Below are positions 26,361 to 34,805 of a DNA stretch of 64,000 bases, in pieces. The DNA lies in the IMG/VR virus record IMGVR_UViG_3300034152_000478, positions 62,001 to 126,000 of that record. One strand, written 5' to 3'. This stretch comes from a virus. Under the pieces are notes generated by a model, which saw only the letters and a program-made list of their open reading frames with translations, ran no database searches and was not told the DNA's origin. Position 1 is the first letter of the stretch, and every line of letters begins with the position of its first letter. A program made the position numbers and the translations under genes.

Positions 26361-27702
26361 CGCTAAGTAATCTCCATACTCCCATGTCTCTGAAGTGTCC
26401 GCACGATTTGTCTGCTTCTACACTGACATATGAATTTGAACCAGCGCCCGCTCCATAGCGCGACTTTTCCACTACAAACATATGATTTCCCTGATCTCTA
26501 CCAAGATTCATTTCTTCTGGAGTTTTCATCAGGAATTTTACGGCAGCATCAGCCGGGTGTGTAATGCGATCGGTAATAGCGAAATCCATTTCTCGATTGA
26601 GCTGGCCGGTGACGATCATTGCAATGTTATACTTGGCAGCCAGATTGTGCAGTGCGTCTGCCTGTTTGCCAGCCGCCTCATATTCCTTGGTTCCTCTCTC
26701 ACTGTGTATTGCTTTGAAGTAGTCGTAGATAACCAGACTTCTTTTGTATTTGCCATCGTCATCAAAGCCAACTTCTTTGTTAATAAAGCGGTGCACCAAT
26801 CCAGTGATTTGCTCCACAGGCATATTACCGACGTAAGTCCAAAACAAAGGCAGCTTGGCCAGTTGCTCTTGTGCTTTCTTATATTTCCTGACTGAACTCT
26901 CTACGCGCTGCCAACGACCAGTTTCCAAATCTTCGAATCTGAGCTGAGTCATGGTGGCTATCATGCGTATTGTCTGTACTTCGTGAGGCAATTCTGTATC
27001 CAGATATAATACCGGAATACCTTTCATGGCATTATGGATAGCGGCGAACATGGACAGCAGGGATTTGCCAACGCCTGTACGCGCCCCCAGAAGCGTCACA
27101 GTGCCTCCTCGACAACCCCCACCCAAGAGCTTATCCAGGGAGGGGAAGCCCGTTGAGAGCCCTCTGACGGGCTCTGAAGCCATGAGAGCCAGTACGTCTT
27201 CAACACACTGCCCCAGGTTGTACATAGTGTCGTCTTTGACTTTGCGGGAAACAAAGTCGTATATCATCTTCTCAACAGCATACACCGAGGCCAGAGCGGT
27301 CGGGGCTTCTACCATGGCAGTTTTGGCTTTGCCGATAATATGGAGCAGCTCCCTCTTAAATGAATAATTCTTAATAATCCCAGCATAGACCAGGACATTC
27401 TCCTCATCCACTTCTTCCTTGCTCAGTTCAGTTGCAAGATTGATCGCGCTATTAGCGCCGACGCTTTTAGCATCCAGGTCGAAGCCGAGTTCTTGGCCTT
27501 TGGCTACCACACTGAGAGGTTCAACCTTGTGGTTGTTGTAGTGCAACTCTTTGATGATCTGGTAGATATCGCTATGGCACCCCGCATGGAAATCAGAATA
27601 ATCCAAATAGATATTGTCTATCTCCGCGATTAACTCAGGATGCTGGATGAGAATAGCCAAAAGAGCATGCTCTACGCCAGTGTCGTGCAGGTCTTTCTTC
27701 AT
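26332..27702 (-). CDS. dnaB: Replicative DNA helicase (DnaB family)
   Basis: 456 residues, the usual length. The N-terminal domain begins EHALLAILIQHPEL. A linker leads to the RecA-like motor starting at GLSTGFPSLDKLLGG, with Walker A LLGARTGVGKS near residue 210, LYLDTELP after it (motif H2-like), Walker B SLVIYDYFKA, and VTGQLNRE as sensor motif H3. It unwinds the fork as a hexamer and should pair with the downstream primase. The start overlaps the previous stop, within a replication operon. Confidence 0.92.
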   Translation of the reverse strand: MKKDLHDTGVEHALLAILIQHPELIAEIDNIYLDYSDFHAGCHSDIYQIIKELHYNNHKVEPLSVVAKGQELGFDLDAKSVGANSAINLATELSKEEVDEENVLVYAGIIKNYSFKRELLHIIGKAKTAMVEAPTALASVYAVEKMIYDFVSRKVKDDTMYNLGQCVEDVLALMASEPVRGLSTGFPSLDKLLGGGCRGGTVTLLGARTGVGKSLLSMFAAIHNAMKGIPVLYLDTELPHEVQTIRMIATMTQLRFEDLETGRWQRVESSVRKYKKAQEQLAKLPLFWTYVGNMPVEQITGLVHRFINKEVGFDDDGKYKRSLVIYDYFKAIHSERGTKEYEAAGKQADALHNLAAKYNIAMIVTGQLNREMDFAITDRITHPADAAVKFLMKTPEEMNLGRDQGNHMFVVEKSRYGAGAGSNSYVSVEADKSCGHFRDMGVWRLLSDDDQEDTQP

Positions 27703-28160
27703 CGGCGTTCACCTACCCTACGCTTTAGAATATCGCGCAGAATGCTGGCATGCATATTGATTGATACAGGCAAGCCCTCAATGCGTTCAGCCTTCATTTG
27801 ATATTCTTCCACCTTCTCTCGTAGGCCATTTAGCTCTTGATCTTTTTGACAGGCTACCAGAGCCCTCTCCTCTTTGCTTCTTCCTTCAATTTTGTGCGCC
27901 ACAAACACCTTGGCCAGTCTGTCATTATATAGCATGTTGAAGTACTTGTAGCGTGACCTTGCCTTGTTGTACTCGTTTGTGAGGAACATTGAATAGCGAG
28001 ACAGAACTAAAATAGCCTCTTCAAGTTCTGCAAGATCGATTGTTAGATAGGTCTTCTCCTCTCTGGCCATTATCTGATGTACGTAAGTCGGATCGCCAGA
28101 CACATAAACCAACGTGCGCTTAGTCCACGTCTTCAGTTCTTCACCTATTCGCTCAGACAT
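27699..28160 (-). CDS. Hypothetical helical protein in the replication operon
   Basis: 153 residues from MSERIGEELK, preceded by GGAGG five bases upstream. It is charged and largely helical (LEEAILVLSRYSMFLTNEYNKARSRYKYF; coiled-coil-like KDQELNGLREKVEEYQMKAERI). No motif is recognised. Being coupled to dnaB on one side and to a Vsr-like nuclease on the other, it is a candidate helicase loader or recombination accessory, but nothing in the sequence proves that. Confidence 0.5.
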   Translation of the reverse strand: MSERIGEELKTWTKRTLVYVSGDPTYVHQIMAREEKTYLTIDLAELEEAILVLSRYSMFLTNEYNKARSRYKYFNMLYNDRLAKVFVAHKIEGRSKEERALVACQKDQELNGLREKVEEYQMKAERIEGLPVSINMHASILRDILKRRVGERR

Positions 28161-28560
28161 CGAAACCTCCACGAATTAATCCTATCACTGATGATACGTC
28201 ACGCGCCTCTGCATCCTTGATCCGTATAAGCGTAAAATCATTAAGCTCACACAGGCTTTCTTTCTTGCCATCGTTGCGCTTGTATCTTCCAAAGATTGCA
28301 GCATTCTTGTGAAAGTGCTCTACGAATTCATCATGCTGCCTGCCATCCACTTCTATCGCAATATTCAACAGTGGTATTAGAAAGTCGAAATACACACCGT
28401 CGATGTAAACCTCTGCATATATGTCCACACACGGGAACAGTTGCTGCAGGGCTTTCAGTGTCAGCCGCTGCGGACGAGACATATTGATAGCGCGTCCAGT
28501 CTCTGCCGCTTTCACCAGGCTGATATTAACTAATCTCCCGCAAGTATCCTTAAACTTCAA
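28153..28560 (-). CDS. Small PD-(D/E)XK (Vsr/DUF559-like) endonuclease
   Basis: Up to 135 residues if started at TTG 28560, 10 bases inside recA; a later ATG at 28482 is the alternative start. The core YIDGVYFDFLIPLLNIAIEVDGRQH shows the spaced D and ExD acidic residues plus QH seen in very-short-patch-repair and DUF559 nucleases. It continues with KKESLCELNDFTLIRI, the helix and strand that usually follow. A role in repair or in resolving recombination intermediates fits its position between recA and dnaB. The cut site or structure is not predictable. Confidence 0.65.
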   Translation of the reverse strand: MKFKDTCGRLVNISLVKAAETGRAINMSRPQRLTLKALQQLFPCVDIYAEVYIDGVYFDFLIPLLNIAIEVDGRQHDEFVEHFHKNAAIFGRYKRNDGKKESLCELNDFTLIRIKDAEARDVSSVIGLIRGGFDV

Positions 28561-29548
28561 GATGCTCTTTCAGGTCTTTCATAAACTGCTGATAAAGCTC
28601 TGCGTCTTGATACAGAGCATTAACAAACCTGGCTTCACCTTGGAACTTTTGGTCGGCATATTCATACCAGGCTCCCTTGGTTTTTACCAGGTTAAACTGC
28701 ATAGCAAGATGCATCGCATCCCAACGACCATCAATACCACGTCCGTATATCAACGGAATTTCTGTCTCTTGAAACGGGGCTGCGTATCCTGTCTTCATTG
28801 TCTTTACGCGAATATAATGACCAACAGGCTTTCCACCTCCGCTTCCCTTGATTATCGTTCCACGTTTGAATCTGATTATATTATCAGAATAGAATTTGAT
28901 TGCCTCACCACCGGGGGCGCTTTCCGGGTCTCCATAGCTGACCATTTTCATGCGTATTTGATTCATGAGAATCAAAGCAACGTTGTTCTCCTCTAAGAAT
29001 CCAGCTATCTTAGGCAGAAAGGTGCTGAACAGTTTTGGTATAGGTGCATAGAAATCTTTCTCTGTGCTTTCTTTTAGCTGTGCTGAACTAATACAAGCAG
29101 GAATTGAGTCAAGGACCACAATGCTATTTGGCGACTGCTTGACGATAATCTCAATCACATCGGCTGCTTGTTGTCCGTGCTCCGGGCGAAACACTTTCCC
29201 TTCCAGCTTGCTCACATCCAGGCCGTGTATCGTCTCCAGCAATGATCGTCTCAGCCTACGCTCTTGATCAACATAATAGCCGACTATTCCTTTCTGTTGA
29301 CCCTGTGCAATAATACTGAGGCCCATTGAGGTTTTACCTGCACCATGGCTACCGAATATCTGAGTCACCCCAGGTGCTATGCCGCCACCTATAATATGGT
29401 CCAGAGAAACACTCCCCGTGCTCACCATAAACGATGGCGCAAGAGCCTCAATCGAACGAGCAATGCGCTCGCCGCACTTTTGCTTTACCAGGTCTACGAC
29501 AGCGATTGCTTCATCAATCTCGTCAGGCGTCTTCTTCCTTCGTCCCAT
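28550..29548 (-). CDS. recA: RecA-family recombinase
   Basis: 332 residues from the ATG at 29548, which has AGGAG six bases upstream. Motifs are clear: SLDHIIGGGIAPG, Walker A GSHGAGKTS near residue 69, YYVDQE, Walker B VVLDSIPA, and the L2-region sequence LILMNQIRMKM ... ESAPGGEAIKFYSD, closely matching bacterial RecA. It lacks the long acidic C-terminal extension of cellular RecA. It catalyses strand exchange for repair and recombination-dependent replication, with SSB and the neighbouring nucleases as likely partners. Confidence 0.92.
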   Translation of the reverse strand: MGRRKKTPDEIDEAIAVVDLVKQKCGERIARSIEALAPSFMVSTGSVSLDHIIGGGIAPGVTQIFGSHGAGKTSMGLSIIAQGQQKGIVGYYVDQERRLRRSLLETIHGLDVSKLEGKVFRPEHGQQAADVIEIIVKQSPNSIVVLDSIPACISSAQLKESTEKDFYAPIPKLFSTFLPKIAGFLEENNVALILMNQIRMKMVSYGDPESAPGGEAIKFYSDNIIRFKRGTIIKGSGGGKPVGHYIRVKTMKTGYAAPFQETEIPLIYGRGIDGRWDAMHLAMQFNLVKTKGAWYEYADQKFQGEARFVNALYQDAELYQQFMKDLKEHLEV

Positions 29549-30023
29549 CACCTTCTCCTAAGTGCTGTGTAGCTTGGAAGACATTGGCTGGCTTCTGCTT
29601 CGTAGTAAGCTCTATCAGGGCTTCTTCAGCGAACGTATCTCCATTCGCATTTTCTTCTTCTGCGTTTACCAGCACTTGTTCAACTTCTTCTTCTTTGATT
29701 AGGCACTTGTATTGCTTCAATACTGGGATAATAAGTTGGAATGCAGTAATTCCTGGCTTACGTTTTATCATCCCAAACATCATTTTCTTGATTGCCAAAA
29801 ACTCATTGCGCAGACGCGACACTTTGGCCTTCTTTGTCCAGAAGTACGGCGGCACATTCTTAAATCCGTAGCGCTGCACTATTATCCATTCCGCAATAGC
29901 ATCCATAAGATACCATTCACGTTTGGGGGTTGTAATAGACCGCAGCTTTAGAGTTGTTCCGTCGCCAACTTGATTTTTAGGAGGTTCCCATCTTGGTCGC
30001 TTTGATCCCGATTTCACTTTCAT
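29523..30023 (-). CDS. Hypothetical basic protein upstream of recA
   Basis: About 166 residues if started at MKVKSGSKRPRWEPPKNQ; two earlier in-frame ATG clusters exist, and an AGGAG lies 12 bases before the chosen ATG, so the start is uncertain. The N-terminal half is basic and aromatic, and the C-terminal half is acidic (IKEEEVEQVLVNAEEENANGD). It overlaps recA by ~26 bases. It could be a recombination mediator or DNA-binding partner, by position only. Confidence 0.45.
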   Translation of the reverse strand: MKVKSGSKRPRWEPPKNQVGDGTTLKLRSITTPKREWYLMDAIAEWIIVQRYGFKNVPPYFWTKKAKVSRLRNEFLAIKKMMFGMIKRKPGITAFQLIIPVLKQYKCLIKEEEVEQVLVNAEEENANGDTFAEEALIELTTKQKPANVFQATQHLGEGDGTKEEDA

Positions 30024-30396
30024 AAAAAGGCTCTGCTCCTCTCTTGACTTCATTCTGTAGGAAGTGTCCATCATCACTAAACCAAGTGCAATATGTTTTC
30101 GTCACGCCTTTTGGATGCCTGGCAGTCACCCCATAGCATTTGCGCATAGTCTGCTTGCCGGTTCTGAGTGAAGCTGCCACATCATAAAAGACAAAGAAGT
30201 AGCATTGATTGTTTCGCTTGATTTGATGCGCTTCTCCATCTTGGGAATAGACTGTCATTTTACTAACAGTCAGGCCATGCTCTATGCAGTAATCACGCAA
30301 CTCACGCCATGCGCTGATCTTGTTTTTCTCATAATGGACGCTGCCATCTGAAAGCGTGGTCTCAAAATGCACCGCTGGTACGCTGATGCTTGCCAT
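29977..30396 (-). CDS. Hypothetical protein, 139 residues
   Basis: GGGGGA precedes the ATG. The protein is compact and mixed alpha/beta (ISAWRELRDYCIEHGLTVSKM, QCYFFVFYDVAAS, GVTKTYCTWFSDDG). The family is not recognised. It lies between phoH and the gene upstream of recA and overlaps the latter. Confidence 0.5.
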   Translation of the reverse strand: MASISVPAVHFETTLSDGSVHYEKNKISAWRELRDYCIEHGLTVSKMTVYSQDGEAHQIKRNNQCYFFVFYDVAASLRTGKQTMRKCYGVTARHPKGVTKTYCTWFSDDGHFLQNEVKRGAEPFYESEIGIKATKMGTS

Positions 30397-30410
30397 ATAT
30401 TCCCCCGTTG

Positions 30411-31091
30411 CTACTCAGTCTTTTTCCTGTATGCCAGGATAATCTCCCTTACTAATCCTGCTCGCATAATATCATCTTCTGTGAACTCTACGACGCCTAC
30501 TTCTCTCAGATTACGCAGGCGATCTAATGCATCTGCCATACCATTGATGTGTTTACGAATGTCCGATTGATCAAGGTCTCCGCAGATTATTATCTTCGAT
30601 CGATCATCCATTCTGGTTAATACACATTGCATCTGACTTGGCTGTGTATTTTGTGCTTCATCGACAATAACAAACGCGTTGCGGAATGTGACACCCCTCA
30701 TGAAAGCGAGAGGCATGACATGGATGATGTCTTTGTTGATTAGCTCTTCGACTACTTCCTTAGGTAGCAATTGACAGAAGTTGTCATAGATCGGCCACAT
30801 GTATGGGCTAATTTTCTCGGCGACATCTCCTGGTAGGCTCCCTAACTTTTCACCTGCGCATTCAACAGCAGGGCGAGTTACGATGATCTGTTTGACGCCA
30901 CCCTTGCCGTTTTTCAGAAAGTAGTAATCAAGCGCTTTACAAACTGCCAGAAAGGTCTTCCCCGTTCCAGCAGGCCCAAGTCCGAACACAATTCTATTCT
31001 TGTCTATTTCCTCCAGGTATGTTTGCTGTGTTTTTGTTCTCGCGTCATATTCATAGTTCGGTCTCTTTGGGGCCGACTTTTTTTTGCTCAT
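30411..31091 (-). CDS. phoH: PhoH-like ATPase
   Basis: 226 residues covering just the PhoH/helicase-1-type P-loop domain. It has Walker A FGLGPAGTGKTFLAV near residues 36-50, then VTRPAVECAGEKLGSLPGD, Walker B AFVIVDEAQNTQ, and ICGDLDQSD, all diagnostic of PhoH. The N-terminus is lysine-rich. PhoH proteins are common in phages and are thought to act on RNA or in nucleotide stress; the precise role in infection is unsettled. It is the first recognisable gene of the recombination/replication run. Confidence 0.9.
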   Translation of the reverse strand: MSKKKSAPKRPNYEYDARTKTQQTYLEEIDKNRIVFGLGPAGTGKTFLAVCKALDYYFLKNGKGGVKQIIVTRPAVECAGEKLGSLPGDVAEKISPYMWPIYDNFCQLLPKEVVEELINKDIIHVMPLAFMRGVTFRNAFVIVDEAQNTQPSQMQCVLTRMDDRSKIIICGDLDQSDIRKHINGMADALDRLRNLREVGVVEFTEDDIMRAGLVREIILAYRKKTE

Positions 31092-31154
31092 GCACGTACC
31101 TTCAGAATAGTACCCAATTCATGAACAGTAAACAACGAAAACAGCTTGCTTAGA

Positions 31155-31442
31155 TTAGATATCTTCTCGATATGTCTTAGTTACGTTGTCTTTGTCCAGT
31201 GTCGACGCGCCCACTCGTGGGTACGTTGCTGTCACTTCGCGGCCATCCAGTTCGACGGTGTGATCATGTTCATTCTCATTCCACACAACACCACTGGTTG
31301 GTAAAGCATCCGCTGGCCACTGCCCTGTTGGTTCAGGATCATATCCGTAGTCTTCGTCCTTGCTATGCACAGTCACATAGGCTGGCGTAGACACAGGATA
31401 TTTGTAACTATTGTAGTCTCTACTTACCCATATCTGAGGCAT
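31155..31442 (-). CDS. Hypothetical protein, 95 residues
   Basis: AAAGGAG precedes the ATG. The protein is acidic, rich in tyrosine, proline and glycine (WVSRDYNSYKYPVSTPAY, DEDYGYDPEPTGQWP), with few hydrophobic core positions. It is probably a small partly disordered protein. No family is recognised. A 63-base gap separates it from phoH. Confidence 0.45.
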   Translation of the reverse strand: MPQIWVSRDYNSYKYPVSTPAYVTVHSKDEDYGYDPEPTGQWPADALPTSGVVWNENEHDHTVELDGREVTATYPRVGASTLDKDNVTKTYREDI

Positions 31443-31445
31443 TGT

Positions 31446-31937
31446 TCACTCCTTTGTCGTTGGTAGAGAGTTCCAAAAATCTTGAGTTTCTGCATAAATC
31501 TTGACGGCCTCCTTCAACTGTTCTGGGTTTCCACGGATAGCGTTGGGTTTTATAACAGCTTGGACCCAGATGTGAAGGTCTTCATCTTTAAGTACGTCAT
31601 CTGCGAAGTATGCTACTACTGGTTTTCCACAGTAATGAGCAAAGGCAATCTCGGTTGACGTACCAAATCCAGTATGCTGATTCAATATTGCTAATAGCAA
31701 ATCACAATCAGCGACCGCCCTAAGGTCTTGGCAGAGAACAGTTTTCGCCAACTCCTCCCAATCGTCATCGTAGCGTTTAGCCTCACTCAGGCTTTTGTAT
31801 TGGCTGTTAATATCGAAGTCGCAGGGGTCTATTAGCTTTACTGGCAAGTCTGATAATACAGCCTTCACATTCTCCCTAATCGACCTACCTCCATCCGGCG
31901 ACTTCTCAATCGCACCGGCCAGGTAGACTTTAATCAT
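31446..31937 (-). CDS. Nucleoside 2-deoxyribosyltransferase-like protein
   Basis: About 163 residues from MIKVYLAGAIE; an in-frame GTG lies 9 bases upstream. The opening KVYLAGAIEKS, the DPCDF strand, the DLRAVADCDLLLAIL segment and the helix GFGTSTEIAFAHYCGKPVVAYF are the family pattern (glutamate in the TxxEIA helix as the nucleophile position). It may exchange bases on deoxynucleosides or hydrolyse nucleotides. A second, diverged relative lies at 37356-37847. Its start overlaps the phosphoesterase stop. Confidence 0.65.
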   Translation of the reverse strand: MIKVYLAGAIEKSPDGGRSIRENVKAVLSDLPVKLIDPCDFDINSQYKSLSEAKRYDDDWEELAKTVLCQDLRAVADCDLLLAILNQHTGFGTSTEIAFAHYCGKPVVAYFADDVLKDEDLHIWVQAVIKPNAIRGNPEQLKEAVKIYAETQDFWNSLPTTKE

Positions 31938-32616
31938 ATCGTTCACACTCCCTCAAATGTGGTCTAATGAATCCTCCGCAAATTTCTATTAAGCCATGCT
32001 GCCAGTCAGGCATTGCCACATAGTCCTGGACCATCTTGCACAAGCAGCCACTCTCAGCCGCTGTAATCACCTTCTTGTTGCCGAGTGTCCTGTGTTTAAT
32101 GGCAAGACGATGGCTGTGCCCTTGGACAGTAGAGACGCCGTAGCGACCCAAATTGTAGCTGCATGTGCTTTGCCCATACTTGACACCATGGAAAACGAGT
32201 ACATCCTGCTCATGGTAATACTCGCCATCTGCCACGATCTCCCAGTTCTTAGGGACTCTTAATAGTTCAGCGAAGGTGAATTCCATAAGGTCGGCAAATT
32301 CTGGGGCATTGCGCCATAGGTATTTCTGCAATCGCCGCTCGTGATTACCTTCCAAATAGACCACCTGGCAATGCTTGAGCCGCTTGGCGAACATGGCTAT
32401 AAAATCCCTGGCTTTTGCTATCTCTTCCTTAAAAAGCACCCGCTTGCTGGGATGTTTAAGAAACCTACTAATAGCATTGAAATCAACCAGGTCTCCAAGA
32501 AGTATTACCTTATAGGGACGCAATCTTGCCACAGTACGCAACGCCCACTCAACTGCTGCTGGGTCGTGGTCTGGGCAATGGGCATCACCCAGAACAATAG
32601 CTCTCTTGTTTGACAT
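31930..32616 (-). CDS. Calcineurin-like metallophosphoesterase
   Basis: 228 residues. The five metallophosphoesterase motifs are in order: VLGDAHCPDH near residue 8, LLGDLVDF, YLEGNHERRL, VFHG and VQGHSHRL. These supply the dimetal site. It probably hydrolyses phosphomonoesters, phosphodiesters or cyclic nucleotides; substrate cannot be read from the motifs. AGAGG precedes the ATG. Its neighbours are nucleotide-handling genes, which would fit a nucleotide or nucleic-acid end substrate. Confidence 0.85.
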   Translation of the reverse strand: MSNKRAIVLGDAHCPDHDPAAVEWALRTVARLRPYKVILLGDLVDFNAISRFLKHPSKRVLFKEEIAKARDFIAMFAKRLKHCQVVYLEGNHERRLQKYLWRNAPEFADLMEFTFAELLRVPKNWEIVADGEYYHEQDVLVFHGVKYGQSTCSYNLGRYGVSTVQGHSHRLAIKHRTLGNKKVITAAESGCLCKMVQDYVAMPDWQHGLIEICGGFIRPHLRECERYD

Positions 32617-32630
32617 GTAGTGAACCTCTG

Positions 32631-32927
32631 TTAGTCTTGACCTTTTTCAATCGTCTTCACATCATCACGTCGTTTTACTGCGATGTGAAACTTCTTGTTA
32701 GGCTTCATCTGGTCAGGCATTGGGCCAACATTCGGGTCCCATGTATCATTCCCCAGCTCTTCCTGGGTAGGCTTTTGGGGCTCTGCCTTATCTCCAGCAA
32801 TCAGGGTCAAAATCGATCGCAATTCAGCTACTTCCTCTCTTAGGGTTGCTACTTCTTCTTCCAGTTCATCTAACTTTTTTAGTCTCTTTTGCACTGCGGT
32901 TGCACTGATAATGTTCCTCTTAGCCAT
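32631..32927 (-). CDS. Coiled-coil hypothetical protein
   Basis: 98 residues with a strong leucine/isoleucine heptad stretch near residues 14-45 (VQKRLKKLDELEEEVATLREEV) and a hydrophilic, proline-rich tail. GGAGG precedes the ATG. It is likely a small oligomeric adaptor; function unknown. Confidence 0.5.
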   Translation of the reverse strand: MAKRNIISATAVQKRLKKLDELEEEVATLREEVAELRSILTLIAGDKAEPQKPTQEELGNDTWDPNVGPMPDQMKPNKKFHIAVKRRDDVKTIEKGQD

Positions 32928-33757
32928 TAAGTTCCTCCGAGAATCTTCTTTCCTAACTCAACTTGCTTAAGCTCTTTAATTATCGATGTTACAGGAATTA
33001 CGCCTGCAACAAAATATCCTGGGTCCCATGTGATAACTGCGAGACCGATTAGTTTGCCAGTCTTCTTGTCGTATACTCCAGCTCCAGACACCCCACCAAC
33101 CAAATCCATAGTGATCAATATGGTGTCTATATACTTTCCTATATGGCTGTCTTGATGTCGACAATTAAACCGGGCAACATTGCCTGACAAATATACTGGT
33201 GGGAGACCATAAGGACAACCAATACAGAATGTCTCTTCTCCCACTCTTATATTATCAAACTCTTTTACTGTAGCCAACTCAATAGTCGGCATATTAAGCA
33301 AGAGCTTGGTTGGTTTCTTGACTGACAATTTCAGTATTGCCAGGTCGTTTTGCTCAAATCTCAGCCAGCCTTGACATTTGTAGTCTTCATGGCCCGTTCT
33401 TCTATCGCTTCGATCATACTGCCAGCAACACAGCTTCATTTCGACATTGCGAATATGTCTGTATTTCCCTACTTTGACTAAGCCCAGATCAACTACATCC
33501 TTCTGGCGTGTAATATGATCCGCCGTTAGGAAGTATAAGACTAATACCCCGTCTTTCGTAGTCTCTTTGTAAATACACGTTGCTGTACCACAATTGCCGG
33601 TTTGTATGTTGGTGGCCTTAACGACAGCTTGTAATACGAGCTGTGAATGTGGTCGAAAGTTAGGTTTCTGAGTTGTTACCTGCGGACATTCCTGACAACA
33701 GGACATAAGTAATAGAACCGGCACCACCAATCCAATGGCCAGGTGCTTGGCTATCAT
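32927..33757 (-). CDS. Secreted trypsin-like serine protease, lipoprotein
   Basis: 276 residues. The N-terminus is a lipoprotein signal (hydrophobic AIGLVVPVLLLMSCC with the lipobox cysteine at ~20-21). The catalytic triad of the chymotrypsin/HtrA fold is visible: His in LTADH near residue 80, Asp in NDLAILKL near 136, Ser in GGVSGAGVYD near 222. No PDZ domain follows. Four extra cysteines suggest disulfides outside the cytoplasm. A membrane-anchored exported protease is unusual in a phage. It sits beside another lipoprotein and a holin-like gene, so it may act on the host envelope during infection or release. Confidence 0.75.
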   Translation of the reverse strand: MIAKHLAIGLVVPVLLLMSCCQECPQVTTQKPNFRPHSQLVLQAVVKATNIQTGNCGTATCIYKETTKDGVLVLYFLTADHITRQKDVVDLGLVKVGKYRHIRNVEMKLCCWQYDRSDRRTGHEDYKCQGWLRFEQNDLAILKLSVKKPTKLLLNMPTIELATVKEFDNIRVGEETFCIGCPYGLPPVYLSGNVARFNCRHQDSHIGKYIDTILITMDLVGGVSGAGVYDKKTGKLIGLAVITWDPGYFVAGVIPVTSIIKELKQVELGKKILGGT

Positions 33758-34017
33758 TTAACTTCCTTTCGATAGGGACATTGTCGCACGTCACTAACTT
33801 TCCATGCGTTGTTTTTAGTGTACATGACATAGCAGGCGTGCTTTTTGTACGTACATTCATAGCCTTGATCGAAGCAGTGTTTCGGGCTATCTTTTAGCAC
33901 CGCTCGTACTAAGTCTACGAGGGTGTGTAATAGCCCTATGTCTTCTGGATTAAGATGATTCTTGCGCTTCAAGAACAAGCGCAACAGATTGATCGCTACT
34001 GGTAACCACTGATGCAT
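33754..34017 (-). CDS. Hypothetical Cys-containing protein
   Basis: 87 residues. Four cysteines in the C-terminal half (HCFDQGYECTYKKHACYV, RQCPY) could form disulfides if exported. The N-terminal ~18 residues are hydrophobic (WLPVAINLLRLFLKRK) but lack a clean signal peptide. It overlaps the upstream lipoprotein gene by 68 bases, with GGAGG nine bases before its ATG. Its place between two lipoprotein genes resembles the nested arrangement of spanin genes, though no spanin motif is certain. Confidence 0.45.
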   Translation of the reverse strand: MHQWLPVAINLLRLFLKRKNHLNPEDIGLLHTLVDLVRAVLKDSPKHCFDQGYECTYKKHACYVMYTKNNAWKVSDVRQCPYRKEVK

Positions 34018-34456
34018 CTTCCAGCCCTCCGAGAATCCAATCGCAACCTTCGATTATACCCTGGAAGAATGCCCTGATAAGAATGACAGCCTCTGGGCTG
34101 AGTACGTCATCATCAAGAACCTTGTAACCGATAAGAATGTCAAATGCATCCTTTAGAAATGGTCTCAAAAACGGCGGGACTTTCGCAAACAGTAGATTCG
34201 CCGTCGAAGGATTCAACACAACTTCCTCGTTGTCTAAGAACGCGAGGACATTAGTGGAGATATCATCCTTCAGTAATCTGGCGATCCTCTGGCGGTCTTC
34301 CTCGCTGTCGAGCAATTCTGTGATGCACGCCATCGTACCAGTTCTTGCCGCTGCTTTGACAAGGATTTTACCTTGATGAACGTTAATTTGTTCGAATAGT
34401 GCACAACTGGGCAACAGCGCCAAGATTAATAGTAAACTGATAATACGAGTTCTCAT
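33950..34456 (-). CDS. Lipoprotein of unknown function
   Basis: 168 residues beginning with a type II signal peptide: RIISLLLILALLPSC, lipobox cysteine at residue 18. The mature part is mostly helical and acidic. GGGGGG precedes the ATG. It lies directly downstream of the holin-like gene and has another gene nested in its 3' end. A role in lysis (o-spanin-like) or in envelope modification is inference from location. Confidence 0.6.
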   Translation of the reverse strand: MRTRIISLLLILALLPSCALFEQINVHQGKILVKAAARTGTMACITELLDSEEDRQRIARLLKDDISTNVLAFLDNEEVVLNPSTANLLFAKVPPFLRPFLKDAFDILIGYKVLDDDVLSPEAVILIRAFFQGIIEGCDWILGGLEDASVVTSSDQSVALVLEAQESS

Positions 34457-34465
34457 TGTTCCCCC

Positions 34466-34804
34466 CTAAATCTGATACTGCAGCAAGGCCGCTTCCACAC
34501 GAGCCTTTAATACTTCTGCTGCCATTTCGGTTAGACCAAGACGATTCATTTCATTCCTAATATATGATATTGCCTTAGCCAACTTTTCACCGCTCTCAAG
34601 TCTCTGTGAGTGTTTGGTCTCTAATGTGCGAGCCAGTTTTTCTACAGAAGTAACTGCCGTAACCACCAGTCTATCAATCAGCTCCTCTTGGTTGATGTAT
34701 TCTTCCAACTTGTACTTTTTGACAAGCTGCCTAACCACCCAACCAATAAGGGCAACCAGTACTGGAACGGCAATTTCAAGGATAACAGGAAGTGCTCCCT
34801 CCAT
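34466..34804 (-). CDS. Holin-like membrane protein (LLH type)
   Basis: 112 residues: one N-terminal membrane segment (PVILEIAVPVLVALIGWVV), then a charged helical domain with INQEELIDRLVVTAVTSVEKLA and a late EVLKARVEAALLQYQ, a layout typical of phage holins of the LL-H family (one membrane span, helical cytoplasmic part ending in an amphipathic alanine/valine-rich helix). AAAGGAGG precedes the ATG. No endolysin lies next to it in this window; nearby lipoproteins and the exported protease could form an unusual lysis or envelope module. Confidence 0.6.
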   Translation of the reverse strand: MEGALPVILEIAVPVLVALIGWVVRQLVKKYKLEEYINQEELIDRLVVTAVTSVEKLARTLETKHSQRLESGEKLAKAISYIRNEMNRLGLTEMAAEVLKARVEAALLQYQI

Positions 34805-34805
34805 T

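Noticed and set aside
19942-29548. Inteins or introns in dnaE, dnaB or recA
   Set aside because: Each protein has ordinary length and uninterrupted motifs.
31092-31154. Possible promoter upstream of phoH (TTGTTT-17-TACTAT on the minus strand)
   Set aside because: Both hexamers match the consensus poorly, so it was not listed as a feature.
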